A DNA stretch of 64,000 bases, taken from contig JAFACG010000008.1 of NCBI GenBank assembly GCA_023425645.1, forward strand, positions 15,293-79,292, given 5' to 3'. The position numbers and the translations under genes are program-made. A model generated the notes under the pieces. The model saw nothing but the letters and a program-made list of their open reading frames with translations. It was not told where the DNA came from and ran no database searches. Below are positions 9,231 to 18,042 of the stretch, piece by piece. This stretch comes from Pseudomonadota bacterium. GTDB lineage: Bacteria; Pseudomonadota; Gammaproteobacteria; Burkholderiales; Burkholderiaceae_B. Each line of letters starts with the position of its first letter. Positions within the stretch are counted from its first letter, which is position 1.

Positions 9231-10025
9231 GTGCTACGCGTCACATCATTAAACGTCAACGGCATTCGTGCCGCCTTCCGCAAGGGCCTGCCCGCCTGGC
9301 TCCAAGCCCAGCAGCCCCACATCGTGTGCATGCAGGAAATCAAGATCAGCGCCGCTGACCTGACCGACGACATGCGCCACCCCGGCCAGTACGAAGGTCA
9401 TTTCCACCACGCCCAGAAGAAGGGCTACAGCGGCGTGGGGCTCTACCTGAGCCCGCGCGCCGAGGCCGTGACCGAAGGCATGGAATGCGAAGAGTTCGAT
9501 GCGGAGGGCCGCATCCTGCGCGCCGATTGGAACAAGCTCAGCGTGATCAGCGCCTACCTGCCCTCGGGCTCTTCGGGAGACGAGCGCCAAAGCGCCAAAT
9601 ATCGCTTCCTGGACCACTTCGAGCAATGGATCGGGGATCTGATGCGCGAGCATCGCCAGACCGGCCGTGAATTCATCATCTGCGGCGACTGGAACATCGC
9701 GCACCGCGAAGCCGACCTGAAGAACTGGAAAGGCAACCTGAAGAACAGCGGCTTCCTGCCGGAAGAGCGCGCCTGGATGAGCAAGGTGCTGGGGGAACTG
9801 GCCTGGGTGGACGTATACCGCAGCCTGCATCCGGATACCACGGATGAATGCTATACGTGGTGGAGCAACCGGGGCCAGGCCTGGGCCAAGAATGTGGGGT
9901 GGCGCATCGACTACCAGATCGCCACCCCGGGTATTGCCGCCACGGCCTTGAAGGCCTCGATCTACAAGGAGGAGCGCTTCAGTGACCACGCTCCCCTGAC
10001 CATCGACTACGACTGGGCTCTGTAA
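9231..10025 (+). CDS. xthA: Exodeoxyribonuclease III (AP endonuclease)
   Basis: 264 residues, exonuclease/endonuclease/phosphatase fold. Repairs abasic sites and blocked 3' ends in base excision repair. Conserved residues are visible: LNVNGIRA (Asn10), MQEIK (metal ligand Glu36), GDWNIAH and the terminal SDHAPL catalytic His. The start is GTG at 9231, supported by AAGGAGA eight bases upstream and by the family N-terminus. It is independent of the dioxygenase gene. Confidence 0.96.
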   Translation: MLRVTSLNVNGIRAAFRKGLPAWLQAQQPHIVCMQEIKISAADLTDDMRHPGQYEGHFHHAQKKGYSGVGLYLSPRAEAVTEGMECEEFDAEGRILRADWNKLSVISAYLPSGSSGDERQSAKYRFLDHFEQWIGDLMREHRQTGREFIICGDWNIAHREADLKNWKGNLKNSGFLPEERAWMSKVLGELAWVDVYRSLHPDTTDECYTWWSNRGQAWAKNVGWRIDYQIATPGIAATALKASIYKEERFSDHAPLTIDYDWAL

Positions 10026-10040
10026 AGACGGGCAGGGTCC

Positions 10041-10373
10041 TCAACCTGCCTGCTCCAGCATGTAGCGCACCACGCCGCGCAATTGCTCGTCGCTGGCCTT
10101 GGCCGCGCCGCCGCGCGGCGGCATGGCGCCCTTGCCCTTGAGCACCACGTCCATCAGGGCGTCCTCGCCCTGCTCCTTCAAAGGCGTCCAGCGTGCCTTG
10201 TCGCCCAGGCGAGGCGCGTTGGCCATGCCCGAAGCATGACAGACCATGCAGGACGAACGGTACAGCTTGACGGCCTCGTCCTGATTCGCCTGAGCCGCCG
10301 GCACGGCGGCCATGATGACCAGTCCGGCCAGCATGGCGGAAACAATGGTGCTTGGACGATGACGGATTTTCAT
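10041..10373 (-). CDS. Small periplasmic c-type cytochrome (c5-like)
   Basis: 110 residues with a cleavable signal peptide ending near QANQ (residue 30) and one haem site CMVCH at residues 42-46; the likely distal Met ligand is in GAMPPRGG. It lies 61 bases downstream of nirK on the same strand, which suggests it shuttles electrons to NirK or is otherwise part of the nitrite-respiration chain. That partner role is inferred from position; the haem protein call is secure. Confidence 0.92.
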   Translation of the reverse strand: MKIRHRPSTIVSAMLAGLVIMAAVPAAQANQDEAVKLYRSSCMVCHASGMANAPRLGDKARWTPLKEQGEDALMDVVLKGKGAMPPRGGAAKASDEQLRGVVRYMLEQAG

Positions 10374-10434
10374 GTTCTTCTCCCTAGAGCGGGCGGCATG
10401 TCCTCATGCCGCCGCATTGCTTGCCGAGTCAGTC

Positions 10435-11580
10435 TCAGGCCTTGATGGGGCCGGGAGGGCTGACCTGTTTCATCAGGTCATCGTTCCATTCGCCTTCCAC
10501 CAGCACGTGGCCGGCCGCGCCCAGTTCGAACGCCTCGATCAGGTTGTGGTTCACGTAGGCGTACACGCCTGGCTGCCTGAAGGTGTAGAGCGCCGCGCCC
10601 GCCGAGCCGCCGCGTATGAACCAGGTCTCCAGGTTCTTGGCGGGCGGATCGTCGAACTTGCCCAACTCCCAGACCCAGTCGCCGTGGCCGCCGATCAGGT
10701 GCGGCCGGGTGTCGCGGTTGGCCTGCGAGTGGATGAACAGCACCGTCTCGCCCACCGTGGCCTTCATGGCGCCATCGCCCGTCAGGGAGCCGACCTTGCC
10801 GTTGAACACCACATGGCTGGGGACCAGGCCGCGCATGGCCTCCGCCGTGTCGCCATAGCTTTCCGCCGCCGAGGCGTACTTCTTGAAGTTGCCTCTTTCA
10901 TCGCGCGGGATGTACAGGTCGAATTCGCCTATGGTGTAGGCGCGGTCGTAATGCAGCGGATTGCCGGCCGAATCCTTCAGGCCGTCGCGCGGCAGCACCA
11001 TGACCGTGCCGTGCATGCCTGCCACCACGTGCCAGGCCACCGAGCCTTCGGGTGCGCAGTGATAGATGAATGTACCGGTGCGATCGGCCTTGAAGCGCAG
11101 CGTGACCTGCTCGCCGGGGTTCACATTGGTGAGCTTGCCGCCGCCCAGCGCGCCCGTGGAGGCGTGGAAGTCGATGTTGTGCGGCATGGTGTTGGTGGCC
11201 GCGTTGATCAGGGTCAGTTCCAGGTAGTCGCCTTCATGCACCACCATGGTGGGGCCGGGCATGGAACCGTCGAACATCATGGCGTGCATGGTGGTGCCGT
11301 CGCGGTCGACGACGATTTCCTTTTCCTGGATGGTCATGGTGAACTCGACCACGCGCGGTTCGGGGCCGACCTTCTGTTCATGCGGATGCACCATGGGCGG
11401 CGCAACCAGGTCCACCTTGACGCGCTTGAGCTTGGCAATTTCCGCTTCGGTGCGCGGCGCCAGCCAAGGCGCCGACTTCTTGGGCGCCGCGGTCTCGCGC
11501 GCCTGCACTTGCGCCGCCAGCAAAGTCGTTCCGGCTGCCACGCCCAGGCCAGCGCTCTTCAAGAAATGACGACGTTCCAT
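10435..11580 (-). CDS. nirK: Copper-containing nitrite reductase (NO-forming)
   Basis: 381 residues, two cupredoxin domains. Reduces nitrite to NO in the periplasm. Type 1 copper ligands are His134, Cys175, His184 and Met189; type 2 copper ligands are His139, His174 and His345; catalytic Asp137 and His294 are also present. The leader begins ERRHFLK, a twin-arginine-like motif without a consensus spacing, followed by a hydrophobic stretch. Start 11580 has the strong site GGGAGG just upstream; a longer in-frame extension is rejected. A cytochrome c gene follows in the same direction, and an FNR-like box lies about 100 bases upstream. Confidence 0.97.
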   Translation of the reverse strand: MERRHFLKSAGLGVAAGTTLLAAQVQARETAAPKKSAPWLAPRTEAEIAKLKRVKVDLVAPPMVHPHEQKVGPEPRVVEFTMTIQEKEIVVDRDGTTMHAMMFDGSMPGPTMVVHEGDYLELTLINAATNTMPHNIDFHASTGALGGGKLTNVNPGEQVTLRFKADRTGTFIYHCAPEGSVAWHVVAGMHGTVMVLPRDGLKDSAGNPLHYDRAYTIGEFDLYIPRDERGNFKKYASAAESYGDTAEAMRGLVPSHVVFNGKVGSLTGDGAMKATVGETVLFIHSQANRDTRPHLIGGHGDWVWELGKFDDPPAKNLETWFIRGGSAGAALYTFRQPGVYAYVNHNLIEAFELGAAGHVLVEGEWNDDLMKQVSPPGPIKA

Positions 11581-11679
11581 AGTACCTCCCGGTTTATCCA
11601 GGCTTGTAGCCTGTCGATTAGTGTTCTGCGGGTTTTGCAGTCCATGGCTGTATTGCACCGCATCCGCAGGTTTCGCTCT

Positions 11680-11693
11680 TTGCTGCAGCTCAA
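11680..11693 (-). promoter_or_regulatory. FNR/NNR-like box upstream of nirK
   Basis: On the minus strand the site reads TTGAG-CTGC-AGCAA, matching 8 of 10 defined positions of TTGAT-N4-ATCAA. Its centre is about 106 bases upstream of the nirK ATG, which allows a class II (-41.5) position with a ~65-base leader. A Crp/Fnr regulator is encoded nearby at 16470-17168. A single imperfect match, so moderate to low support. Confidence 0.4.
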
Positions 11694-11758
11694 ACAGCGC
11701 CACTTTTCCTTGACGTAAGCCGCGCCTCAAGCAGGCGTCTTTTGCCTTGGACGGACGA

Positions 11759-11790
11759 CCAAAAAAAGAAAACCGCCCGAAGGCGGTTTT
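11759..11790 (-). terminator. Rho-independent terminator of norB
   Basis: AAAACCGCC pairs perfectly with GGCGGTTTT around a TTCG loop (minus-strand reading), followed by a long T-run TCTTTTTTT. It lies about 25 bases past the norB stop and closes the ytfE-norB unit. Confidence 0.93.
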
Positions 11791-11813
11791 CCAGGCTGGC
11801 CGTCAGGACCGGA

Positions 11814-14099
11814 TCAGCGGGCCGATCCCGTTGCCGAGCCGGCAGGCAGGGCGCTCTGGCCGCGGCGCCCGGCCCAGATGCGCACGAACACCTGCTGGAA
11901 CACGAGCAGGGCGCCGGCGATGAAGACCACGTCGCCCAGCGTGCGCCACCAGCGCAGCGACTGCAGGATGGGCTGCTGCATGAATTCCTCGCTGCGGGCA
12001 TACCACATGCCCTCGGAAATGCTGGCCCAGGCCTGGATGATGCCCACGGGCAGCAGGCTCACGAACATCATCAGCGCCAGACCGATGTTCAGCGTCCAGA
12101 AGCCCCAGCTCATCAAGCGATCGTTGAAGCGCACATGGGGCGCCAGATAGCGCACCACCAGCAGCACGAAGCCCAGGGACAGGAAGCCGTACACCCCGAA
12201 CAGCGCGGCGTGCGCATGCACCGGCGTGGTGTTCAGGCCCTGGATGTAGTAGAGCGAGATGGGCGGATTGATCATGAAGCCGAAGACGCCCGCGCCCAAC
12301 ATGTTCCAGAAGGACACGGCCACGAAGAACATGACGGGCCAGCGCAGGTCGCTCATCCAGCCGGCGCGCTCCTGCAGCTTCCAATTGCTCCAGGCCTCGT
12401 GGCCCAGGATGATCAGGGGCACCACTTCCAGGGCGCTGAAGGTCGCACCGATGGCCATGATGGGCGTGGTCGTGCCCGAGAAGTACAGATGGTGCAGGGT
12501 GCCGGGCACGCCGCCCAGCAGGAACATGGAAGCCGCGGCCAGGCTGGCGACGGTGGCGCTGCGGCGCGTCACCAAGCCCAGGGTGGTGAAGATGAAGGCC
12601 AGCGCCGTGGTGGCGAACACTTCGAAGAAGCCTTCGACCCACAGGTGCACGACCCACCAGCGCCAGTATTCCATGATGGTGATGCTGGTGTGCTCGCCGT
12701 AGAACAGGCCCGAACCGTAGAACAGGCCGATCGCCACGGTGGAGGCGGCCAGCAGCATCAGCAGGTGATTGTCGCCTTTGTTGCGGCGCAGGGCGGGCAT
12801 CATGCCGCGCAGCATCAGCACCAGCCAGAAGGCCAGTCCGACGAACTTGATGATCTGCCAGAAGCGGCCCAGGTCCACGTATTCATAACCCTGGTGTCCG
12901 AACCAGAAGTTCAGTTCGGCGGGCAGGATGTGCTTGATGGCCAGATAGTTGCCGGCAAAGGAGCCCAGGAACAGGACCACCAGCGCGCCGAACAGGATGT
13001 CCACGCCCAGGCGCTGGAACTTGGGATCCTCGCCGCCGTTGATGATGGGCACCAGGAACAGGCCCGCTGCCAGGAAGCCGCTGGCGATCCAGAACAGCGC
13101 GGCCTGGATGTGCCAGGTGCGCGTCAGGGCATAGGGGAACCACTGCGAAACGTCGATGCCGTAGAAGGTCTGGCCTTCCACCGTGTAGTGCGCCGTGAAG
13201 CCGCCCAGAAACACCTGCAACACGAACAGCGCGACGGTCAGGAAGGCGTATTTCTTCAGGGCGCGCTGCGAGGGCGTCAGGCGCACGCTCAACACGGGAT
13301 CCTGGGCAGGCGCCTGCGGCAGAGGATCCTCCTTGTGCAGGAAGGACCAGCCCCAGACCAGGAAGGCGATGCCCGCCAGCAGCAGCACGACGCTGACGAC
13401 CGACCAGACCACATTGGCGGTGGACGGATGATTGTCGATCAGGGGTTCATGCGGCCAGTTGTTGGTGTAGGTCACGTTCGTGCCGGGACGCTCCGTGGCG
13501 GCCGCCCAGGACAGCCAGAAGAAGAAGCGCGTCAGGTCCTCGCGGCGCTGCAGGTCCGGCAGGGTGTTGTCCTTCATGGCGAAGCTGGCCCGGGTGTTCT
13601 TCAGCTCGGGCGCGTCGCCGAACAGGTCGATGTAGTACTGCGCGGTTTGCTCGATAGCCTGGGCGCGCCGGTCGCTGATGCGCAGCTCGCCCGTGGCGGC
13701 ATCCACCCGGTTGCCGCGGTACTCGTCCTGCAGCTCCTGGCGCAGATTGGCCTGCTGGGAGGACGTCAGCTGCCCATAAGGCAGCGCGTAGGCCTGGCGA
13801 GCCGCCAGGTCCAGCCAGGCCAGCGCCTCGCGGTGCAGCCAGTCGGCGCTCCAGTCGGGCGCCTGGTAGGCGCCGTGGCCCCAGATCGAACCCAGCTGCA
13901 TGCCGCCGGTGCTCTGCCAGGCGGACTGTCCGCGCTCGATCTGTTCCTGCGAGGTGAACAACTTGCCGTCCTGGGTCAGCACCTTGACGGGCATGGGCGG
14001 CGCCTGGCGGTAGACCTCCACCCCCGTCCAGCCCAATATCGAGAACGTCACGATCAGAACTGCCAGCAACGCCAGCCATAAACCCTTGTAACTACGCAT
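11814..14099 (-). CDS. norB: Quinol-dependent nitric oxide reductase (qNOR)
   Basis: 761 residues, the length of the fused quinol-type enzyme rather than the ~450-residue cNorB. It reduces 2 NO to N2O using quinol directly. One N-terminal membrane helix (~7-26) and a periplasmic domain to ~225 precede the haem-copper-oxidase-like helices. His330 in TRTWHIQ is a likely low-spin haem ligand and His485/Glu489 in HLWVEGFFE belong to the haem b3/FeB site. No norC is present, consistent with qNOR. Its start overlaps the ytfE stop by 8 bases, so the two are co-translated. Confidence 0.96.
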   Translation of the reverse strand: MRSYKGLWLALLAVLIVTFSILGWTGVEVYRQAPPMPVKVLTQDGKLFTSQEQIERGQSAWQSTGGMQLGSIWGHGAYQAPDWSADWLHREALAWLDLAARQAYALPYGQLTSSQQANLRQELQDEYRGNRVDAATGELRISDRRAQAIEQTAQYYIDLFGDAPELKNTRASFAMKDNTLPDLQRREDLTRFFFWLSWAAATERPGTNVTYTNNWPHEPLIDNHPSTANVVWSVVSVVLLLAGIAFLVWGWSFLHKEDPLPQAPAQDPVLSVRLTPSQRALKKYAFLTVALFVLQVFLGGFTAHYTVEGQTFYGIDVSQWFPYALTRTWHIQAALFWIASGFLAAGLFLVPIINGGEDPKFQRLGVDILFGALVVLFLGSFAGNYLAIKHILPAELNFWFGHQGYEYVDLGRFWQIIKFVGLAFWLVLMLRGMMPALRRNKGDNHLLMLLAASTVAIGLFYGSGLFYGEHTSITIMEYWRWWVVHLWVEGFFEVFATTALAFIFTTLGLVTRRSATVASLAAASMFLLGGVPGTLHHLYFSGTTTPIMAIGATFSALEVVPLIILGHEAWSNWKLQERAGWMSDLRWPVMFFVAVSFWNMLGAGVFGFMINPPISLYYIQGLNTTPVHAHAALFGVYGFLSLGFVLLVVRYLAPHVRFNDRLMSWGFWTLNIGLALMMFVSLLPVGIIQAWASISEGMWYARSEEFMQQPILQSLRWWRTLGDVVFIAGALLVFQQVFVRIWAGRRGQSALPAGSATGSAR

Positions 14100-14784
14100 G
14101 ACCGCCTCCGTGAACCCGTTCGGTCGAGTTCTTGAACAAAATATTGTTTTCCAGATGGATGTGTTCCATCAGATCCTGCCGGAACTGCTCCAACCCGCCG
14201 TACAGGGCGCGCCAGGTCGTGCAGGCATCCTGCGGCAGTCGCAGGTCCTGGGTGAGTTCCAGCACGTCCTCCAGGCTTTCGCCGTGCTGCTCGTGCTCCA
14301 GCCGCATGACGGCGATGGGGCTTTGCGCCATGCTGTCCGAGCCGTGCGTCAGCATGGGAAACAGCACGCGCTCTTCCTTGTGCATGTGGCTTTCCAGTTC
14401 CTGCTGCAGCGACTCCAGCACGTCGGCCAGCCCCGCGGGGCAATGGGGATGGTCCTGGTGGCGGACTTCGACCCGGCGCGCCAGGCGGATCAGCTCGGGC
14501 AGTTGTTCGCGATGGACTTCGTGATAACGCTGGACCAGATGGGCGATCAGTTGCGGGACCGGAACCTGGCGCCAGTCCTCTCCGTCCTCCCTGGCCTGCT
14601 CCTGCAGCTGCTTGAGGGCCTGGACCAGCCCGGCCGTGTCGACGGACCGGCGCTCGGCCGCCTCGCGCAGGCTGACGTGCCCGCCGCAGCAGAAATCCAG
14701 CCTGTGCTGGTGGAATACACGGGTCGCCCCTGGTATTTCGCTGGCCAGATCGCTCAGGCTGCGCCCCAGAAGTTCAAGTGTCAT
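14092..14784 (-). CDS. ytfE: Iron-sulfur cluster repair di-iron protein (RIC; YtfE/DnrN/ScdA family)
   Basis: 230 residues. The N-terminal ScdA-type domain carries the FCCGGHVSL motif (Cys32-Cys33), followed by a hemerythrin-like four-helix domain with histidines in HLVQRYHEVH, HMHKEE, LEHEQH and HIHLEN plus nearby glutamates that would hold the di-iron centre. Family members restore Fe-S clusters damaged by NO. It is the promoter-proximal gene of ytfE-norB, with AAGGAG ahead of the start and a sigma-54 promoter plus NorR boxes upstream, so it is predicted to be NO-induced. Confidence 0.95.
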   Translation of the reverse strand: MTLELLGRSLSDLASEIPGATRVFHQHRLDFCCGGHVSLREAAERRSVDTAGLVQALKQLQEQAREDGEDWRQVPVPQLIAHLVQRYHEVHREQLPELIRLARRVEVRHQDHPHCPAGLADVLESLQQELESHMHKEERVLFPMLTHGSDSMAQSPIAVMRLEHEQHGESLEDVLELTQDLRLPQDACTTWRALYGGLEQFRQDLMEHIHLENNILFKNSTERVHGGGHA

Positions 14785-14822
14785 GCCGCACTCCTTGAAA
14801 AAATGATTGCATTGCGTTCAAA

Positions 14823-14837
14823 GCAAGGAGCATGCCA
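14823..14837 (-). promoter_or_regulatory. Sigma-54 (-24/-12) promoter for ytfE-norB
   Basis: The minus strand reads TGGCATGCTCCTTGC, which matches the TGGCAC-G-N4-TTGC consensus except for T instead of C at position 6, with correct GG-to-GC spacing. Transcription would start near 14811, about 27 bases before the ytfE ATG at 14784. NorR boxes lie 70-120 bases upstream, the normal distance for an enhancer-binding protein. Confidence 0.85.
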
Positions 14838-14878
14838 ACCTGGATTGATCTGGATTAAAGGGCTTTCCGGTCAGCCAC

Positions 14879-14934
14879 GGTATAAATGACCCATCGAAAA
14901 ACGGGTACTTTCCACCATCAGGGTATTTTTCACC
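14879..14934. promoter_or_regulatory. Three NorR enhancer boxes (GGT-N7-ACC)
   Basis: Three exact GGT-N7-ACC dyads lie at 14879-14891, 14904-14916 and 14922-14934. This is the motif described for Ralstonia eutropha NorR, where three copies act together. The centres are 25 and 18 bases apart. The set sits upstream of the sigma-54 promoter facing ytfE, and the last box ends one base before the norR ATG (14936), which would allow NorR to repress its own gene. Confidence 0.88.
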
Positions 14935-14935
14935 C

Positions 14936-16477
14936 ATGCTTGAACTCCTCATCGCCGACCTGGCCACCGACATCCCAGGCGCCCTGCGCCTGCAGCGCAT
15001 GGTGCAGCTGGTCGCCCGCCATTTCGCCTGCGATGCCGTAGGCCTGCTCAAGCTGGACGACACCGTGCTGCGCATCATGGCCGCCAGCGGGTTGAGCAAC
15101 GACACCATGGGCCGGCACTTCGTCATTGCCGACCATCCCCGTTTCGCCCGCATCCTGGCCAGCCGCAGCCCGATCCGCTTCGAGCCCGACTGCGAGCTGC
15201 CCGACCCCTACGACGGCCTGCTGGACGACAAGCAGGGACAGCCCCTGCCCGTGCATGACTGCGTAGGCATCGCCCTGCACCTGAAAGGCGCGCCCTGGGG
15301 CATCCTGACCCTGGACGCCCTGCAGCCGGGCACCTTCTGCGAACAGGCCCTGATCGAGCTGCAGCGCTGCAGCCTGGTTCTGGAGAGCGCCATCCGCGTG
15401 AGCGAGCTGGAAGAAGAAAACCGCAGCCTGCGCCTGCTGTCCACGCAGCCGGCCGGACGCTTGGCGCAGACCAGCTCTTCGGAGATTATCGGCGCCAGCG
15501 TCCCCATGCTGGACGTGATCCACTTGCTGGACACGGTGGCCGATTCGGAACTGCCGGTGCTGCTGCTGGGCGAGACCGGCGTGGGCAAGGAGCTGTTCGC
15601 GCGCCGCCTGCACCAGCGCTCGCGCCGCAGCCACAAGCCGCTGGTCTACGTGAACTGCGCCGCCCTGCCTGAATCGCTGGCGGAAAGCGAGCTGTTCGGC
15701 CATGTGAAAGGCGCGTTCTCGGGCGCGCAGGCCGACCGCGCCGGGCGCTTCGAGGCCGCCGAAGGCGGCACGCTGTTCCTGGACGAGATCGGCGAGCTGT
15801 CGCTGTCGGTGCAGGCCAAATTGCTGCGCACGCTGCAGAACGGCGAAGTCCAGCGCCTGGGAGCCGACCATCCGGTCAAGCTGGACGTGCGGCTGGTGGC
15901 CGCCACCAACCGCGACCTGGGCCAGCAGGTCGCCCAGGGCGCCTTCCGCTCGGACCTGTTCCACCGCCTGTCCGTCTTTCCCTTGAACATCCCCCCCTTG
16001 CGCGACCGGCACAATGACATCCTGCTGCTGGCCGGCCATTTCCTGGAGGCCAACCGCTCGCGCCTGGGCCTGCGCGGGGTACGACTCTCACCCGGCGCCG
16101 AGGCCGCCCTGCTGGCCTACCACTGGCCCGGCAATGTACGCGAACTGGAACACCTGATCAGCCGGGCCGCCATCCGGCTGCTGGTCGATGCGCCCGACCG
16201 CAATCAGATCTTCACGCTGGACACCGACAATCTGGGCCTGACTGCGCCCGTGGACGCCCAACCGCCTGCCGCCGCGCCTTCCGGGGGCCAAGTCTGGCAA
16301 CCGCTGCGCCAATCGGTGGACCAGCTGCAACGCCATCTCATACGCCAGGCCCTGGAGCACTCGGGCGGCAACTGGAGCCAGGCCGCCCGCCGCCTCGGAC
16401 TGGATCCCAGCAACCTGCACAAACTGGCCGGCAAACTTGGGCTCAAGGCCCGTTCAGAGACTTTCCTTCATGAATGA
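14936..16477 (+). CDS. norR: NO-responsive sigma-54-dependent activator NorR
   Basis: 513 residues. N-terminal GAF domain (1-~165) with basic, acidic and Cys109 residues in places comparable to the NO-binding iron site of E. coli NorR; AAA+ domain with Walker A GETGVGKE (212-219), the sigma-54 contact loop written GAFSGA (259-264) instead of the usual GAFTGA, and Walker B TLFLDEI (279-285); FIS-type helix-turn-helix at the C-terminus. It is divergent from ytfE-norB with three NorR boxes between them. The stop overlaps the next regulator gene by 8 bases. Confidence 0.96.
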   Translation: MLELLIADLATDIPGALRLQRMVQLVARHFACDAVGLLKLDDTVLRIMAASGLSNDTMGRHFVIADHPRFARILASRSPIRFEPDCELPDPYDGLLDDKQGQPLPVHDCVGIALHLKGAPWGILTLDALQPGTFCEQALIELQRCSLVLESAIRVSELEEENRSLRLLSTQPAGRLAQTSSSEIIGASVPMLDVIHLLDTVADSELPVLLLGETGVGKELFARRLHQRSRRSHKPLVYVNCAALPESLAESELFGHVKGAFSGAQADRAGRFEAAEGGTLFLDEIGELSLSVQAKLLRTLQNGEVQRLGADHPVKLDVRLVAATNRDLGQQVAQGAFRSDLFHRLSVFPLNIPPLRDRHNDILLLAGHFLEANRSRLGLRGVRLSPGAEAALLAYHWPGNVRELEHLISRAAIRLLVDAPDRNQIFTLDTDNLGLTAPVDAQPPAAAPSGGQVWQPLRQSVDQLQRHLIRQALEHSGGNWSQAARRLGLDPSNLHKLAGKLGLKARSETFLHE

Positions 16478-17168
16478 CATTTCCAGCGCCTCCATGCTGT
16501 CGGCCCTGCCCGTATTCTCCCGGCTGGATGCCGCCAGCCTGGACGATCTGTGGCGACAGGGCCGCCTGATCCGATACGACAAGGACAGCCAGGTCTTTCG
16601 CCAGGAGCAGGTCAGCGATCATTTTTTCGTGCTGCTGCAAGGCTTGATCAAAGTCGTGCGCACCATGCCCAACGGCTCGCAACTGCTGGTGCGCTTCGCC
16701 TTGCCGGGCGACGTCATCGGGATCGCTCCCGCTCTGCGCCGGCGCAGCTATCCGGCCACCGCCGTCAGCGTGACCCAGAGCGCCGCGCTGGCCTGGCCCG
16801 AGCAGGCCTGGGACGGCCTGACCTCCCGCTACCCCTGCCTGCTGCACGCCGCCCAGGATACGGTTTCCCGGCGCCTGAGCGAGGCCGACGACAGACTGCT
16901 AGAAATCCACAGCCTGGAAGTGGAGCAGCGCCTGGCGCACAGCCTGCTGCGCCTGATCCGGCAGGTGGGCCAGGACGATGCGCAGGGCACGTCCCTGAGC
17001 ATCCCCGTGACCCGCCAGGATCTGGCCGACCTGGCCGGCACCACGCTGTACACCGCCAGCCGCATCGTCAGCAGCTGGGACCATCAGGGACTGATACAGG
17101 CCGGCCGCAAGCAGATCACGATCGCCGACCTGGACGGATTCGCACGTAGCGTGCTCGACGGCGCCTGA
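16470..17168 (+). CDS. Crp/Fnr-family regulator (NNR/DNR-like, no Fe-S cysteines)
   Basis: 232 residues: a cyclic-nucleotide-binding-like sensor domain (~10-125), a dimer helix and a winged helix-turn-helix at ~181-204 with TRQDLADLAGTTLYTASRIVSSW. There is a single cysteine (Cys123) and no N-terminal cysteine cluster, so it is not an oxygen-sensing FNR. The N-terminus lacks the charged residues expected of a cAMP pocket. Overlap with norR by 8 bases and the denitrification context suggest a DNR/NNR-type regulator of nirK; its ligand (NO via haem in DNR) is inference. ATG 16470 was chosen over an upstream in-frame GTG-type extension inside norR. Confidence 0.88.
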   Translation: MNDISSASMLSALPVFSRLDAASLDDLWRQGRLIRYDKDSQVFRQEQVSDHFFVLLQGLIKVVRTMPNGSQLLVRFALPGDVIGIAPALRRRSYPATAVSVTQSAALAWPEQAWDGLTSRYPCLLHAAQDTVSRRLSEADDRLLEIHSLEVEQRLAHSLLRLIRQVGQDDAQGTSLSIPVTRQDLADLAGTTLYTASRIVSSWDHQGLIQAGRKQITIADLDGFARSVLDGA

Positions 17169-17232
17169 AGCCGCCAAGCGAATGAAGATCCGGCCTTGTC
17201 GCGAACGGCGAGGCTTGCGCCACGGCGCGTGT

Positions 17233-18042
17233 TCACCCCTCGGTCACCAGGCGCAGGCCCAGGTAGCGCGGCGGTACGCCCACCGAGCAGGCGCCGGACT
17301 TGGGATCGCGGATGAAATCGGGCATGACGGCAACGTGCTCCCCTCCCAGGGTGCGCACGCCGCAATTCTCCAGCCGCGATTCAGCGGCCGGCGTGCCTAG
17401 CCTGTGCACGCGGACATGGCAGGTGTCGGTCCATTCCGACACCTGGCCGCCCGCATCGAACACCCCGTGCGCGTTTGCCTGTCCTTGGCCCATGGGCGCC
17501 AGGGGGACTTCCTGTTCCTGCTTGCGGCGATAGTTGACCTGGTATTCCTCCAGCCAGAGGGCCGCCTGGGCGTTCTCGTCCAATGGCCCCTGGGCGGCAT
17601 CGGGAGCCTGCAGGCCCGCGAAGTAGCTCCACTCCAGAAAAGTCGGCAGTCGAAAACGCTTGCCGGTACGCTCCGACAGCCAGGCGGCGTAGTCCTGGCC
17701 GTCCTGCCAGCTGACGCCGGCCACCGGCATGTCCCGCGCCTGCCCCTGGCCGACGGGATCGGCCTGCTTGCAATGCCCGGCGGCAACGCATTGGCTGTAG
17801 TCCCGCTGGCTGACCAGATGCTTCATGACCTGCAGGGAGCCGGCGGGCGCGTACATGACCGTATCGGACGCCACCAGCTTGCCGTCCTGCAGGAATTCGC
17901 CCGGCTGGACCAGCAGGCGCGCCGGTCCCGCAACACTGACCAGCTCCGGCATTTCCGGCGCAGCGGTCTGTTCGCCCGCCGAGCACGCCGCCAGCAAGGC
18001 CGCCAGCGCCATGGTTCCCAGAATTCGCTTTCTCATCGACAA
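17233..18042 (-). CDS. nirV: NirV-like lipoprotein with formylglycine-generating-enzyme (SUMF1) fold
   Basis: 269 residues. A lipoprotein signal ends in LAAC (Cys20, or Cys18 if translation starts at Met3). The body has SUMF1/FGE hallmarks: MPVAGVSWQDGQDYAAWLSERTGKRFRLPTF-type core around residues 105-135, GQVSEW, and a C-terminal YLGLRLV. NirV proteins of this fold are encoded beside nirK in many denitrifiers, with unknown function. Here it lies convergent to the norR-Crp/Fnr pair within the same island. The name is by fold plus context, so the gene symbol is tentative. Confidence 0.75.
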   Translation of the reverse strand: MSMRKRILGTMALAALLAACSAGEQTAAPEMPELVSVAGPARLLVQPGEFLQDGKLVASDTVMYAPAGSLQVMKHLVSQRDYSQCVAAGHCKQADPVGQGQARDMPVAGVSWQDGQDYAAWLSERTGKRFRLPTFLEWSYFAGLQAPDAAQGPLDENAQAALWLEEYQVNYRRKQEQEVPLAPMGQGQANAHGVFDAGGQVSEWTDTCHVRVHRLGTPAAESRLENCGVRTLGGEHVAVMPDFIRDPKSGACSVGVPPRYLGLRLVTEG

